Positions 1 to 12,065 of a stretch of DNA of 64,000 nt are shown in pieces. The translations under genes and the position numbers were made by a program. Where the stretch lies: positions 930,001 through 994,000 of the forward strand of contig JAGMUV010000008.1 in assembly GCA_020744425.1 (NCBI GenBank), given 5' to 3'. How positions within the stretch are numbered: position 1 is the stretch's first letter; the number at the start of each line of letters is the position of its first letter. The DNA is from Dactylonectria macrodidyma. Taxonomy: Eukaryota > Ascomycota > Sordariomycetes > Hypocreales > Nectriaceae. The notes beneath the pieces are model-generated. The model saw nothing but the letters and a program-made list of their open reading frames with translations, searched no databases and was not told where the DNA came from.

Positions 1-239
1 CTTTCGTCCTCTTCTTCCTGCTTGGCAATCTTGATACTTCTCGAATCAAACTGCTCTCGGATGAATCTCATCAACGGGTCATGCCCGGGACATGGTGTTT
101 CCAGGACTTGATCAATCAGCCCAAGGTCGACCTCGAAGTCTTCCTCTGTAAACATCCTCCGCAGATTCGCACACACTGTGCAGCCCTCGCGCAGCGTCTG
201 CGCGCCGGGGCTTTCGGCGTCGTCTTGGTCATAATTCAT
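1..239 (-). CDS. 5' end of an unknown gene, truncated by window edge
   Basis: An ATG on the complement at 239 opens a frame that stays open for 79 codons to the window edge. The peptide starts MNYDQDDAES and has a short cysteine pattern (CTVCANL, then CPGHDPL) followed by a charged, glutamate-rich stretch. Paired Cys near the N-terminus followed by a CPGH motif is reminiscent of the N-termini of fungal HET-domain (heterokaryon incompatibility) proteins, but the diagnostic HET core would lie outside the window. The family is therefore a guess. No intron is needed in the visible part. The codon usage looks coding. Confidence 0.55.
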   Translation of the reverse strand, partial: MNYDQDDAESPGAQTLREGCTVCANLRRMFTEEDFEVDLGLIDQVLETPCPGHDPLMRFIREQFDSRSIKIAKQEEEDE

Positions 240-3200
240 GCTGGCGATTTGCCCAGTGCTCGCACTCGTTCTCGCTCTCGTTCTCGCAACCGTCGCGGAT
301 TTCTCGTCGCGGGACGCAATTGCGGACGATGAATTGTTTAGTCAAGTCTTGTGCGGAGGAACGAGACGAATGAATCTCGTCGGACTGGGGTGGAGCCGAG
401 ATTTGACATGGGTGTGTTTTATAGGGTGGTGGTAGATATTGTACCCGGACGCAGCATTCTGAACCGGCTCGCATACCCGCCTAGCCATCCATCTACGACG
501 TAGTACCGTGCAACGTGTTTTTTTCGCGTCGGAGATAATTGATTTGCTACTCCAGCATGGTTGTTATTTAGATAGAGAGTTCGAAGAACGTTTCCACAGG
601 AAATAAGCACTAATGTGGCAACCAAGTGACTGACATGGTTTGTGACACACTATGTAGCCAAGACTCGAATGCGACAGAAGATAAATACACGTGAATCGTT
701 TTGAATAGGTAAAAGGTCCGCTAGAATGTCCGATACGAATACGTCGACTGTATTCGACTCATTAGAGAGGTCAGCATAGGAAGCTACCAGACTCAGTTCT
801 GAACTCAACTGAGCCAGAATATTGAGGGCGGAAGACCATCCTCTCCGCCCAAACTCTATCTGGTTCCGAACAGTGTTTCTCAGGTGAGCCAGGATTATCA
901 CATCATCACATGTTGGAGAAACCGCCGATCGCCGACGCGACGGACCCGAGTAGTGCTACAACTCATTTCTTGTTCCGGCTCGGAGCGAATAGTTCCGTCC
1001 AAAGAAGAAATGTCACGAACAGTATGAAATTTCCGTGATCAAGAATATAGCATACATGCTGAAGCATGTGTATGTAGGTAGATGGAGCTGTGCTTCTACT
1101 ATGAGCGAATAACTGATGATTGAGACCCACCAGTGCCTAAAAACGGGCGGCAATAGTGCTATTTATAGTTCCCGATACCACGTAGTCATTTGCACCAAAG
1201 GAAAGTTGGACAATTTCTCACTTTCCGCGCATAAACAGCTAGGCAATTTAACATGCAATCTGTACAATTAAGAAGAGGTCATATTTCAGTTTTTATACCA
1301 TTCAACTATATTTCCTTGCTTTGTAAAAGCACTTTTTTATTGAATCTCGACCCGACTCATGATGATATGCGAAGGGCGGCTACGGTGCCTGCAGATACCC
1401 AACGTCGCATTACCAGACTTTGGCTTGACTATGACCAAACGTAAGACCATTCTGAATGAGGCAGGTGGTTAAGATGACGCGGCCGACAATGGCAAGGCAG
1501 AAACATTCCTCCCGCGTTTGCACATTGTCCTGGATTTATTTTCGATTGGAACTAGTATCCCATTTTAGTATCACAAATGTGCCGCCCTAAATAATCCCCG
1601 ACTTGGCACCACCAGCCTAAATGGACATCCGAATTGAAAGGAAGGAGAGATTAAACTAAAAACATTGGTTTCAATGGGATAACCTGGATGCAACTGACAA
1701 CTGTGCAGGTTTGATGTGTTCACCTCCTAACCAAACCTTGCTGTCGTCGACTGGTTTGGGCAGTTGGCGGATCACCGAGTATTGGTAACGCGTTTGTGCC
1801 TGTTGACCAATGTTGTGCCTATGACGTTCATTCCACTTCTAACGCTGCAAGTCTCTGATGAAGTAGCTAGCGATTTTCTATTGACTTATGTATTTTCTGA
1901 TTCCTTGCCTACTTCATTTGTGACATCATAACGTGGGCTCTGCCACAGTGAAATTCCTTCGACTCAGTATTCAGCTGTGCATTGCCGAGAACACAATCCG
2001 AGTTCACCAGCACTTGTCAAACCAGATACATGGATCATTTTATTCTGGATCAGACAGGTATATGTGACGCCGATTATGGAAACCCGGGATAGGATGAGAC
2101 TCAGAATATTTCGAGGGCGTTCCAGTTAAGAGAGAAGAGTGTTATCCTGACATTCTACAATTATGAACATGCGCCGAGGAGGATCTGTGGTGACTCGCAC
2201 TGTAACACATTCGCTATACGGCATCCCGTATGAAGGATCATTTGTTCCGTTTCTGCTCATGATACAGTGTGGCTTCGGGGAGATTTGAAGCTCAATGAAC
2301 GTGATCTGGGTCGCTATCAAACAGTTAAGTTTGGGAGAAGAGGTACAAAGAACAAGTCAGGTCCAACGACTGAGTTACTGGTGAGAAGACCAATCAGTGA
2401 TCGATCCCGGAAGGCAGTTCCACCAATCACCATGGTCTCACGTTGCCGGAGTCAGGGAGGCAACGGAAAAGTACCGGGCAAACAGGTCAGAGGCGAGCGG
2501 TTGAGTTACTGGTGCGGTGGCGGGTTGGTGATCTGGCTCGGGCTCGATGACACAGATCGCCCAGTCTCACCCACGCCACTTCAGTGAAGAAGGCAGGAAA
2601 AGTAGTACAAATGAACAGACAAATCAGATGCTAGCAATTAAGCTCCGGGTATTGAAGCGACCATCGGCGATCTCGGAGTCAATCCCACCAATTACCCGAC
2701 CTCATTCTGCTTTAGCAACGATGGGCTAGCCAAGTAGGCGCCAGCTGGATGTATGGGTCAGGGGGGAGACGATGTCAGTTCTGGTACACTTTCCACGACA
2801 TCTCTGCGAGAGAGCCCTCGAAGTATCCAATGCACCTGTCATTCTGCAGCCGCCCCGAGAGCTGACACATGAAGCCTCGGATGGTTTGCACCGAAAGCTC
2901 GGCCTCGGTTACCTTATGTCACCCAAATATCTGTTCAGCGCGTTAGGATGATGAATAGGGCAAATGGACGGAGTGTTATGAAGCCATACCAATACACCAC
3001 GGGTCAAACCGCACATCCAGGCTGTTCCCATGTAGCTTAGATTCTCTCAAGCTGACGGTTTACAGCCAGGTCCTGTTCAGTTCTCCCATAGCAGTCTGAC
3101 TTGATCGTGTTTGCATCGGCATTCTATGAAGCGTTGAAAAGCGTGCTGACTCGACTCCACTAAAGACGAGAGGTCCTGAGATGAAGCATTAGAGACGCCA

Positions 3201-3424
3201 GAGACGTCACTTCTGCATCAAAGCGGATATGTCGACGCACCTAAAGGAAGTAAAAAATCAAATCCCAACTGTATTCGCCCTCTTGTGACCCAAGGACCCG
3301 GATTTTGCCAAACTTTCATGCAAGTCCGGAGAACACCGAAACACTGTTGATGGAACTTTTGGACCGGAAGAAGTAGAATTGCTCCATTTATTCGAGTTAA
3401 GGCTGTGGAGATTTCCTCGGGCCT

Positions 3425-3445
3425 GTCAAGCCTGTGAGGCTTGAC
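3425..3445. repeat. perfect inverted repeat (hairpin)
   Basis: GTCAAGCC (3425-3432), a 5-nt spacer, then GGCTTGAC (3438-3445): an 8-bp perfect stem about 195 bp upstream of the receptor start. Function unknown; it could be an operator-like site or chance. Confidence 0.6.
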
Positions 3446-3480
3446 GACATCATCGCTTGACCATGTGCCCTGATTCTTGC

Positions 3481-3535
3481 CTTGTAGGGCATGGCTTCAC
3501 CTCGTAGGGCATGGTTCGTGCCTTGTAAGGCATGG
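3481..3535. repeat. three spaced copies of a 14-nt direct repeat
   Basis: CTTGTAGGGCATGG at 3481, CTCGTAGGGCATGG at 3501 and CTTGTAAGGCATGG at 3522, spaced 20-21 nt apart, about 105 bp upstream of the CFEM receptor start. Two copies differ from the first by one base each. Confidence 0.6.
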
Positions 3536-3639
3536 ACCAACCATGTGCGCATTTGGTTTAAAGTCGTGGGGCTGCCACGAGGAGGCTGCTTGTCTCTTGT
3601 TATTTCCATCGATTCCAATCTGTCAACATTTCCGTCATT

Positions 3640-5091
3640 ATGAGACGTCGCTCTTGGGCCCTGGCCGCGCTTCCTATGTGCCTCGCCTTGGTACTGGGCG
3701 TGGATTCGACCACCGACCTCTCCTTTCTTCCCAGCTGCGGTGTATGGCTACTCTTCTACACTCTCTCTTACAGAGACTAACATTCTATAGCTCAAATGTC
3801 TCACTGATGCGATTCAAAACTCAACTTGCCTCGTCACAAACACCACGTGTATCTGTGGGAGTATTTCTCTTCGAGAAGAAATGACTGCTTGTGTGTTGCA
3901 AACTTGCAGCATCGAGGAGTCGCTTGGTATGTCCCCAAGTCGAGAATGTCTGACTCCGTACTAATTTTGGTCAAAGACGTCAAGAACACTTCCCTTACAC
4001 TCTGTGGTTCGCCTATCAGAAACAAAACATCCGACTATTTCGGTGTACTCATAGGTTTTCAGATTGTCGCCGGCCTCTTCATCATCCAAAGGTTTGGCTT
4101 CAAACTCTATGTCCATATTGGTATGACCTTGGATGATTGGTTTGTGCTGGTTTGCTTTTTTCTTAGCATCCCCATTACAGTCTTAGGGATCTTCGGCCTC
4201 GTCCAGAATGGAATGGGCCAAGATATATGGACGCTGCCAGCGTCAAAGATTGATAACTTTGGGCGGTCCTTTTACATATCCGAAGTTTTCTACTTTTCCG
4301 AAGTCATGTTCTTGAAGCTTGCTATGCTATTTTTCTACCTTCGAGTCTTCCAAACACGGACAGTGCGTCGCGTGCTTTGGTGGACTGTTCTTGTCACGAG
4401 TCTATTCGGGACTACGTTTATTTTTCTTACCATCTTCCAATGCACCCCCATCAACTATTTTTGGGTCTCTTGGAACAGACACCACAACGGGTCTTGCGTC
4501 AACCTTAATGCTCTCGGGTGGTCGAATGCTTCTTTGAGCATTGCTCTGGATTTCTGGATGCTTGGAATCCCCCTGTCCCAGCTGAAATCACTCAACTTGA
4601 ACTGGAAGAAGAAAATCGGCGTTGCAGTGATGTTTTGTGTCGGGTTTATGTGAGCATTCACCATAGCGTGTCCCATATCGCTTCTATACTGATTTGCCTA
4701 CAGTTTCACGATCGTTAGCATCCTCCGACTTCAGAGCTTGATCTACTTTCGAAACAATTCCAAAAATCCGACTTGGGATTTCCACGAAACAGGTCTATGG
4801 TCTACAGTTGAAATACAAGTTGGAATTATTTGCAACTGTATGCCATCCATGCGCTTATTCCTTGTGCGGGTTTTTTCTTGGGCATTGAGGTTGGCCCACA
4901 TCAAGTCAAATGACAAGGAAGAGAATACCCCTATCGCCATGGATGTTATGAGACGACCGGAGCAGCTAGGAGACATTATTGGTCGAGACAGTGGGATTTA
5001 CGAAGTAGATCTGGCTGAAGGTGATGAAGCGAAACTTGTTCGGTGGGAGCATCTTGATCGCGAAGGTTCACATCCTCACGAGACAGTTTGA
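3640..5091 (+). CDS. CFEM-domain Pth11-type membrane receptor (4 exons)
   Basis: Exons 3640-3741, 3791-3926, 3977-4649 and 4704-5091 give about 432 aa. Introns are GT-AG with CTAAC/CTAAT-like branch sites. Residues 1 to about 22 look like a signal peptide. Next comes a CFEM module with eight cysteines (LPSC, KC, STC, TTCIC, TAC, QTC, TLC), then about seven hydrophobic segments of the fungal rhodopsin/Pth11-like family, opening with LDDWFVL. The C-terminal tail is charged and cytoplasmic. Family knowledge: such proteins are putative GPCRs of the plasma membrane that sense surface or host cues; Pth11 of Magnaporthe acts in appressorium signalling. The first two exons are short and easily missed; without them the protein appears to lack CFEM. 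The ligand cannot be inferred. It is convergent with the dynamin gene. Confidence 0.88.
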
Positions 5092-5458
5092 AGATATTGA
5101 TTTGAAGATAAAATGCTCCTCGCAAAAATTCAAAAGATATATTAGAAGGTATGCACTATCGATCCGCTTCTGCATGGAATTGATTCCATGAGACTCGGTC
5201 CACCTTCGAGAGATTGGCGCCAATATACGACGAGCCTGTTGTGTTTTTGGTTTATGTGACGAGGCGGCTTTGGCACCATACTTGTGTCTTTTTTTGGCCT
5301 TACAGGAGCAATCGCCCCTGATGGAGAGAACAGGCTGCCACATGGTGAGATATATCACTTACGGAGCATTTGAACCCGACTTTCTTATAGCAAAAACACA
5401 ACTAGAAGCCTAGTTTTGGTTGTCTAGCTGGACAGGATAGTGAACAGTAGTAGCAGGA
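5092..5458. other. convergent 3' intergenic region
   Basis: Lies between the 3' ends of the receptor (+) and the dynamin-like gene (-). It presumably carries both 3' UTRs and polyadenylation signals. I see no further gene. Confidence 0.6.
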
Positions 5459-7676
5459 CTAGTAATACGCCATCCCCCTTGTCAAACTACTTTTCATGCC
5501 CGTAATTCCTCTCGGCTTGCATAGAATGCACTGGTTCAGACCATGACCTAGAATCCCAATCTCCTCCTCCAGGTGTGTCCTTCGTGACTGGATATCTTGA
5601 GACTCTTCGGCCAGCTCCCTCAACCTTTCGTCACTCATTATACCGACTTGGGTTGGCGTAAGGATGTTTGGGATGTCACAAATAAGACAGGCTTCGATAG
5701 CCAGGTTAATGACATTTTCTGTAAATGTGCGCCGTGACATCTATTCGCGTTAGCACTGCTCTTAGGCGGGTAGTTTTGAATCGGAAGTGTACCTCGTAGT
5801 AAGTTTCCATCATGTCAATGATCTTGGTGGTGCCAAACTCTCCATCCTTCAAATCATTGCTATTTGAAACCGCCGTCGTAATCATGTCTCTGCTGAGTGT
5901 CTGCTTGGATGTGCTGTCAAACAGTTCTGGATGACTTTCCCCTAGAGTATCTGCAACACGGGTTGCGAGACGATCCATCGATGTTTTGCATGCATTGTTA
6001 TGGAAATCTGCGTCGAGAGGAAACGCGAAGCCTTCAGAATAGGGACGAATCAACTCTGTGAGTTTCTGCTGTAGCAATGTCTCCTTTTCGTTGTAGAATT
6101 CGTCAACACACGTGCGGAGAATGGCTTCGGTGGTCTTGTTTTGATCTGGGGGTCCAATAAGAAAGGCGAATAGCTCGTCAACGAATGCTTTGGTAACAAT
6201 AAGAACTTGACGGATATGGTGTTCAGCGATCAGCTTCCAAGGCGCCGCCTGCTTTTGAAATAACTGAATCACGAGATGCATATGGGGTAGTCCTGGTAGC
6301 TCTAAACCGCGGTTTGAAGACGCTTGCTGTTGTAGTTCCAGGTCTAAGTCTTCTCGGGTGATAGTCACCGGGTTGAAGAAATTGGATGGGTACTGATCAA
6401 GAAACCTCTGAAGATAGAATGGGATGTCGGTCAGCGTGAGGACTTCAGAAGCGCTCTTTAGGATCGTCTTGGTCGATCCCTTGGTTGAAAGGATATGATC
6501 AAAAGCTCGATTGAAATTTCGAATTTGAGCTCGCAGCTTATGGTCTTCGTCCTCAACATCTCCGAAAAAGGCGTCACTGTAACGCCCATACATACCGTCG
6601 CGAGCTAGGCGCTGAAACTCACTGGCGATGCCAAGCAAGAAGGATCTCATCTCCCCGGTAGAAATTCTAGGGTTTCCTAGACGAGCCTTTTCCTCGCTTC
6701 GTTCCTTGAGCTGCCTCTCTATATTTTCCATGACGCCCGGTAGGCTATTTTGGATATGCGTATACAAAACCCCGCTCAACTTTTTGCGGAGACTTGCCAC
6801 ACCGCGATCTTTACTGGGAATGTCTTTCCAGGCTCCGAAGCGGAAAAAAGCCTCTTCCGCGGCATCTCTTCCTTCTAGCCCAGGCTCATCCTCAGCTCTG
6901 TTTCGGAGAACATGCCACCCGTGCTTCAACTTGTTGGCGAGCTCATTATTTTTTGCCAGTCGAATGTACTTTTGTTCAAGCTTGTGCCCCGGTTTGGTGA
7001 GATCCGGCTTGGTGATGATTCCAATGGTTCTTTCTCCTTTCGTATCGTATGTATTCACTCTGGTCAGGGCGGCCTGACTCTCAAGACCCATGTCAGCAGC
7101 AATGACCGCGAGAATGATACAGTTCTCTTGCACCATGTAGCTGTCAACAAGTTGTTCGACGGTCTCTTTTCCTTCCTGGGATTGGTCTTCCGTTTCTTGC
7201 GAATACAGACCCGGGAGGTCAACCAATGTCAATGGATACATCTTGGGACCCTCGATTTCGAGACGCAACACGTCTTTCGAGAAATCCCGGTCGGAAATAC
7301 CCATTGCCTCTTTCGCCTCCTTGATGATGTCAGGCAAATCATCGTCACTGAATCCGGTTCTTTGGAACGTTTGGGGTGACTTAGAGTTGTTGGCAAACTT
7401 GACGCTCACGTCTATCCTCGTTTCCTTCGCAGTTCGGAGAACGAGCTCAGTGGCGAAGCGCGTACAAACCCCAGCATCAACCGGAAATCGCACGCGCGTG
7501 ATGGCCTCCAAGACGGACGACTTTCCAGCTGATTGCAGACCAACGACAATAATCTGAGGCAAATTGACGAGTTTTCCAACTCCACAGGCGCTCAATCTGT
7601 CAACATTGTCATGCAGGGCTTTGGCGTCTGCTGTACTGAGCTCCTGGAGGAGCGCGTCGTTGATGGACACTCGCAT
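5459..7676 (-). CDS. dynamin-family large GTPase (2 exons)
   Basis: Exon 1 is 7676-5793 and exon 2 is 5740-5459, with a 52-nt GT-AG intron. Joined they encode about 721 aa. The GTPase domain is at the N-terminus: P-loop GLQSAGKS (residues 46-53), switch region around CTRF (71-74), DLPG (153-156) and TKPD (222-225), followed by the helical middle/stalk region. Exon 2 supplies a C-terminal GED-like helix. No transmembrane segment or PH domain is obvious, so it resembles the Mx/dynamin-related proteins that are multicopy in filamentous fungi rather than the dedicated Vps1 or Dnm1. Expected action is GTP-dependent self-assembly on membranes. The ATG at 7676 gives a normal spacing to the P-loop. 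The head-to-head neighbour is the DHA1 transporter about 2 kb away. Confidence 0.9.
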
Positions 7677-9639
7677 GATGAAGGATATGCGGAAGAAGAA
7701 ACAGACAATTGATATGATGCGTCGAAAAAAATGTTCTGCTCAGTGTGATATACTACGTTTTCCCAACTTTGCTCTTTATACTTATGTGTCGCAATCAGAG
7801 CAACGGACTACACGTTAGATGTCTGTCTTCAGAACAATGACTGGGGTATCGGCGATAAAGTCGGTTTGCCAGAAACAGTTAGGAATCTTGATTTCCCGAC
7901 GAAGATGATTGGTGGGGATGGCTTGGCTCAGGCTAGACTTGCAACAATATACCCTGGAACCAATAGATGGTGACAATCTTGAGCAACACCAACCAACAAC
8001 GGAAGGTAAAAACCACAGACCCTGGAAGATTGAGCTCCTTCGTAAGCCTCACTCCTGACTACGCCCCTCTCTTATCCACAATCGTGTTTCAGCTGTCAAG
8101 GATAATGGAGCCTAACTAAGGGAAAACCGACGTCTAGACGGCTTTTAGATGCTACCGTCATGGCTACCAACATTAGGCTCAATAACCCTGGTTAAAAAAC
8201 AAGGACTAGCACGAAATCTTTTACTTCTTTGGGGAAGAATGAGGCCATCCGTCTGTCTTGATTCTTTCTCAGAATTAAACAAGCCAACTAACCGAGAAGC
8301 AGGAACTTGTAATTTCCAATGCTGCAGAGGAAAGGGGGATTGCGAACTTCTCCTGTAGCTCACATTCCAAGTTGGATTCATCTCCCTCAGGTGACTGGGC
8401 ACAGTTATCCCATGAGGATGGGCGCACTTAACAGAGTCTACTCGAAGAGATCTGTGCCACTTTGAGTGTCTTCCATCTCCGTCGTTGTGATACACAGCTA
8501 AATTCTAAACTCGATCTGAAAAAACATAGAGTGTGGGCCTAGGGAAGGTCTTCGTAGCCTAGTGATTTTCTTACACCAGTGTAGATTACCACGCAATGGT
8601 ATTGAAGTCGCTTGAAACGCACTGATCTGTGGAACCTTGAAGAATTCGACAGATGAAAGCGACCGGCCCACTGAGACGGGTATGCCTGAGCAACTGGTTT
8701 GGCAATGAGCACTAGTCTTCTATCTTAATCTTATTGCTTCTGGCTGATGTGATGAGTATCCCGGGATACTTTCCTACGCTATGAGCAAGACGACTAGTTT
8801 TAGCGGATAAAACTCGGATGGACCAGGCGACGAACAATTGCCGTCTTCAGGGAGCTTCAAATTGTGAATCGAATCAACCACGTTACTAGATTTTACCTCC
8901 ACCCTACTGCCGCCCGCCCCCCCCCCCCCCCCCCCCACCTCACAGAGAAAGGCATGAAGACATGGGGGAATTGCTTTGGGTTGAATTTATATGATATTAC
9001 ATGCTTTAATGAGATTTACGAAGACATCTCTTGTTTCGTCTGTGACTACTTTCTACAAAGCGCTGTCCTATTACCTAATGTGAATATATATCTAAGCTCT
9101 GTGAAGCTGAAACATCGATTTGACAGAATTTTAGACATCCATCGAATGGCATTTCTCGATTGACACATTATACTACCATAGACTAAACTCGTTGAAGTGG
9201 CAATTTGGTCCTGGGACTCGACTCACAATGCTTCTATCGTGCCGCTCGGGACATATTCTGCACTCAGACAGGGCACTCCAAGGCTCCGAGAACATATGAA
9301 GAATGAGATTGAGCTGGAGAACAGTTGTCAAGGCCTACGATGGATCATGGATATGTCGGTGCCGAAAGTGCCGAGTACCATTTTGCATCGGCCACACGCA
9401 AAAGCTTAAGATTGGTCCGGAATATTTCCAAATTTGGCATAGCAGGGTATTCTTGACCTAAAGGGGGATCTTTTTGGTGTCTTCAACCATTGAGTGTATG
9501 GCAGACGCATCTCTGCTGTTTTCTTTGATCCGTGATAATTCAGACGATAATAAAAATCCAACGAAAATTTGAATTGCTTCTGAAACTAGACTTTTGATGA
9601 TTCTACCAAGCTTGGGTCAATGGATCAGTCGCTGAAAAG
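7677..9639. other. divergent intergenic region with C homopolymer
   Basis: Nearly 2 kb between the starts of the dynamin-like gene (-) and the DHA1 transporter (+). No coding frame is supported. It contains a run of about 20 cytosines at 8917-8936. Confidence 0.55.
8917..8936. repeat. C homopolymer, about 20 nt
   Basis: Uninterrupted run of C after a CCG/CCC-rich lead-in. Its length is likely to be uncertain in an assembly. Confidence 0.9.
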
Positions 9640-11577
9640 ATGCCTAACTTACCACCTAACAGCTCTAGACAAAGCAGTGTGGTGCCTAAGCAAACGAGTT
9701 TAGAGTCGAAAAATGAGCCTCCTTTTCAGCCCACGCAAAACTCCAGTTCCAGCATAATTGACGCCACCTCAGGTCAAAACGGCCACAACATGCGGGAAGG
9801 TCAGCCTGGTGCAACAGCAACAAGTGACTCGGCTCAGGAAAGTGACGCATTTGAAGTCACCTGGGATAAAGATGGCGCCGATCCACTTTGTCCGCATAAC
9901 ATCAGCAGACCGAGGAAATGGCTAATTGTCGCCGTCATCTCGTTTGCAAGCCTATGTGTGTAGGTACTCTGGATACATTGTGGAGAAGACAAGCAGGACC
10001 CTTTTCGCTAACGCCCAGTTTCTTCATCTAGAGCTTGTGCCAGTTCCATCTACACAGCAACCTATCACCAGATGGAGGCAGAATTCCACAACAAGCGAGT
10101 CCTTTCTGTCTTAGGGCTCTCAACCTACGTGCTAGGTATTGGCATTGGACCAATGTTTCTGGGACCCCTCAGCGAGTTCTATGGCCGCCGGCCCTTATAC
10201 CTGCTGTCGTGGACAGCGTATCTCCTCTGGCACATCCCACAAGCGGCTTCAAATCACATCGCAATCTCACTCGTCTTCCGCTTCCTATCCGGCTTCTCTG
10301 GCAGCACATTTTTCACTGTGCCTGGAGGAACAATTGGAGATCTCTTTACCAAAGATGAACTGCAAGCTCCCATGGCTCTATTTTCTATCGCCCCATTTCT
10401 CGGTCCGAGCTTGGGGCCTCTCATTGGAGGCTTCATCAATTACAATGCCAGTTGGAGATGGACATACTATGTGCTCGCCATTTGGGCATTTGCTCTCTGG
10501 TGGTGCATTTTCTTCCTTGTCCCGGAAACCTACCGTAAATACCCTCCTTACCTTACTCGGCTTACCCTAACATTCAAACCTATCAGATCCCATCCTACTC
10601 GAACAAAAGGCACGCAAGCTGAGAAAAGAGAAAAACGACGACAGATTCTTTGCCCCGATAGAAAAGGTCAAAAGATCTGTCTGGCGCGCTATTGCCATGT
10701 CTTCGCTCCGGCCCTTCCAGCTGCTTGCATTCGAACCAATGTGCCTCAGTCTCAGCCTCTTCTCGGCTCTCCTCCTAGGCATCCTGTATCTTTTCTTTGG
10801 CACTTTTCCACTGATCTTTGGAACGACATATGGCTTCAACCAATGGCAATCAGGCCTCGCGTTTATCGGCATAATGATCTGCATGCTATTTGGAGTGGCA
10901 ACGGACCCTATCTGGCGCCGCATCCGCGTCCATCTTATACGTAATCATGACCGAGAGACAGGAGTCGAAAATAGTAGCGAACCTGAATTTCGACTCCCAC
11001 CAGCAATTCTAGGGTCACTTTTGGTTCCTATTGGACTCTTCATGTTTGCGTGGACCGCACGCCCGTGGATACACTGGATAGTGCCCATTATCGGATCGGC
11101 GATATTCGGAGCTGGGTAAGTGCTTCGACATTCACAGAAAAAGTAACCGTTGCTAATGAGCAAAGTAATGCACTGATATTGACTGGGATATTTACCTTTC
11201 TTGTGAGTACACCATATTCTTCTGACAGTGGGTGCTCTGATGTTCTGACGAGATTGTGACCAGGTTGAGGCTTATCCGCTCTATGCCGCGAGTACCCTTG
11301 CTGCCAACTCATTTGTGCGCAACCTGTTTGCTGGTACTATCATACCCCGTGAAAAGTCATGCTGTCCTTCTGGGCTAGCACTCAGTAGGCACGATACTAA
11401 CTATCAAGCGCAGCTGGCTTGCCTCTATTCGGAAACCAAATGTACAAGGAAATGGGCTACCCATGGGCTTCATCTCTGCTTGCCTTCCTCACTCTTGCCT
11501 TGATGCCGTTGCCATATGTTTTCTTCACGTACGGAAAAAAGATCCGAGCGAAAAGCCGTCACGCCAAAAGGTATTAA
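9640..11577 (+). CDS. MFS drug/polyamine exporter, DHA1 family (6 exons)
   Basis: Exons 9640-9959, 10032-10534, 10587-11115, 11166-11202, 11264-11333 and 11414-11577 give 540 aa in continuous frame. The first about 95 residues are hydrophilic, typical of Tpo1/Flr1-like carriers. Membrane helices then follow, with GPLSEFYGRRPLY (loop 2-3 signature), PETYHPILLEQKARKLRKE before the central loop, and RLPPAILG before TM7. Family role: proton-coupled export of drugs, polyamines or secondary metabolites at the plasma membrane. Placed at the edge of the 9.6-22.3 kb gene group, it is a natural exporter or self-protection component; that is inference. All introns are 50-80 nt with GT-AG ends. The small 37-nt exon is supported by frame continuity only. 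Confidence 0.9.
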
Positions 11578-12065
11578 GGACAAATTGGACCATGGGAAAT
11601 GTGGTACAAATCAAAGTCGAGACAGCTGATCTTTTTCTCCGACTGAAATGGCGAAACATCTAATTTGGGGGAGTTCTTAGTTGCTAGTTGTACGTTGTCC
11701 ACAGTTTAGCAAGAGTATTGCGATTTCCCTTCTTCTATCATGATATTCTGTAAACGTTATGCGTCCTAAAATAGCTCTCGATGTAGATAGAACAAATGCT
11801 TCTCCTAGCTTGTAACTGAGAATAGGACTTTATGCCAGCAGCAACTCACCCTTGATGGATCGTACAGCCCTACACCAGCTAGTCGATAGGACCAAGGACA
11901 AGCATCCTGCTAAGACCGGGCTAGAACAGAACTCGTTTTACTCTGAAATTCGAAACAGAGGTCGATGACATCTACTTTCATGTGAATAGATCCATCAATT
12001 CAAATATTTATGAAGGGAAAAGAGTCTATGTAATCAAACAAGACTGTAGACATATAGCTCAGCTA
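11578..12065. other. convergent 3' intergenic region
   Basis: About 490 nt between the 3' ends of the exporter and the hydrolase. It carries one copy of a dispersed short repeat at 11837-11869. No gene seen. Confidence 0.55.
11837..11869. repeat. dispersed short repeat, copy 1
   Basis: A 33-nt stretch matching 51836-51868 at 29 of 33 positions by direct comparison; the shared core is CCCTTGATGGA. Probably part of an old transposon; the full element was not recognised. Confidence 0.5.

Larger units (their letters stand above)
240..3639. other. long intergenic region, no supported gene
   Basis: About 3.4 kb with only short, overlapping open frames on both strands and no recognisable protein motif or splice-linked frame. 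It contains a perfect hairpin at 3425-3445 and a short direct repeat at 3481-3535 just upstream of the receptor gene. Part of it must hold the promoters of the two flanking genes. Confidence 0.6.

Noticed and set aside
3477..3884. 135-codon frame overlapping the receptor start
   Set aside because: Different frame from the CFEM exons, no motif; spliced model explains the same DNA better.
8864..9163. 99-codon frame across the poly-C run
   Set aside because: Depends on the homopolymer length and encodes a run of prolines without further support.
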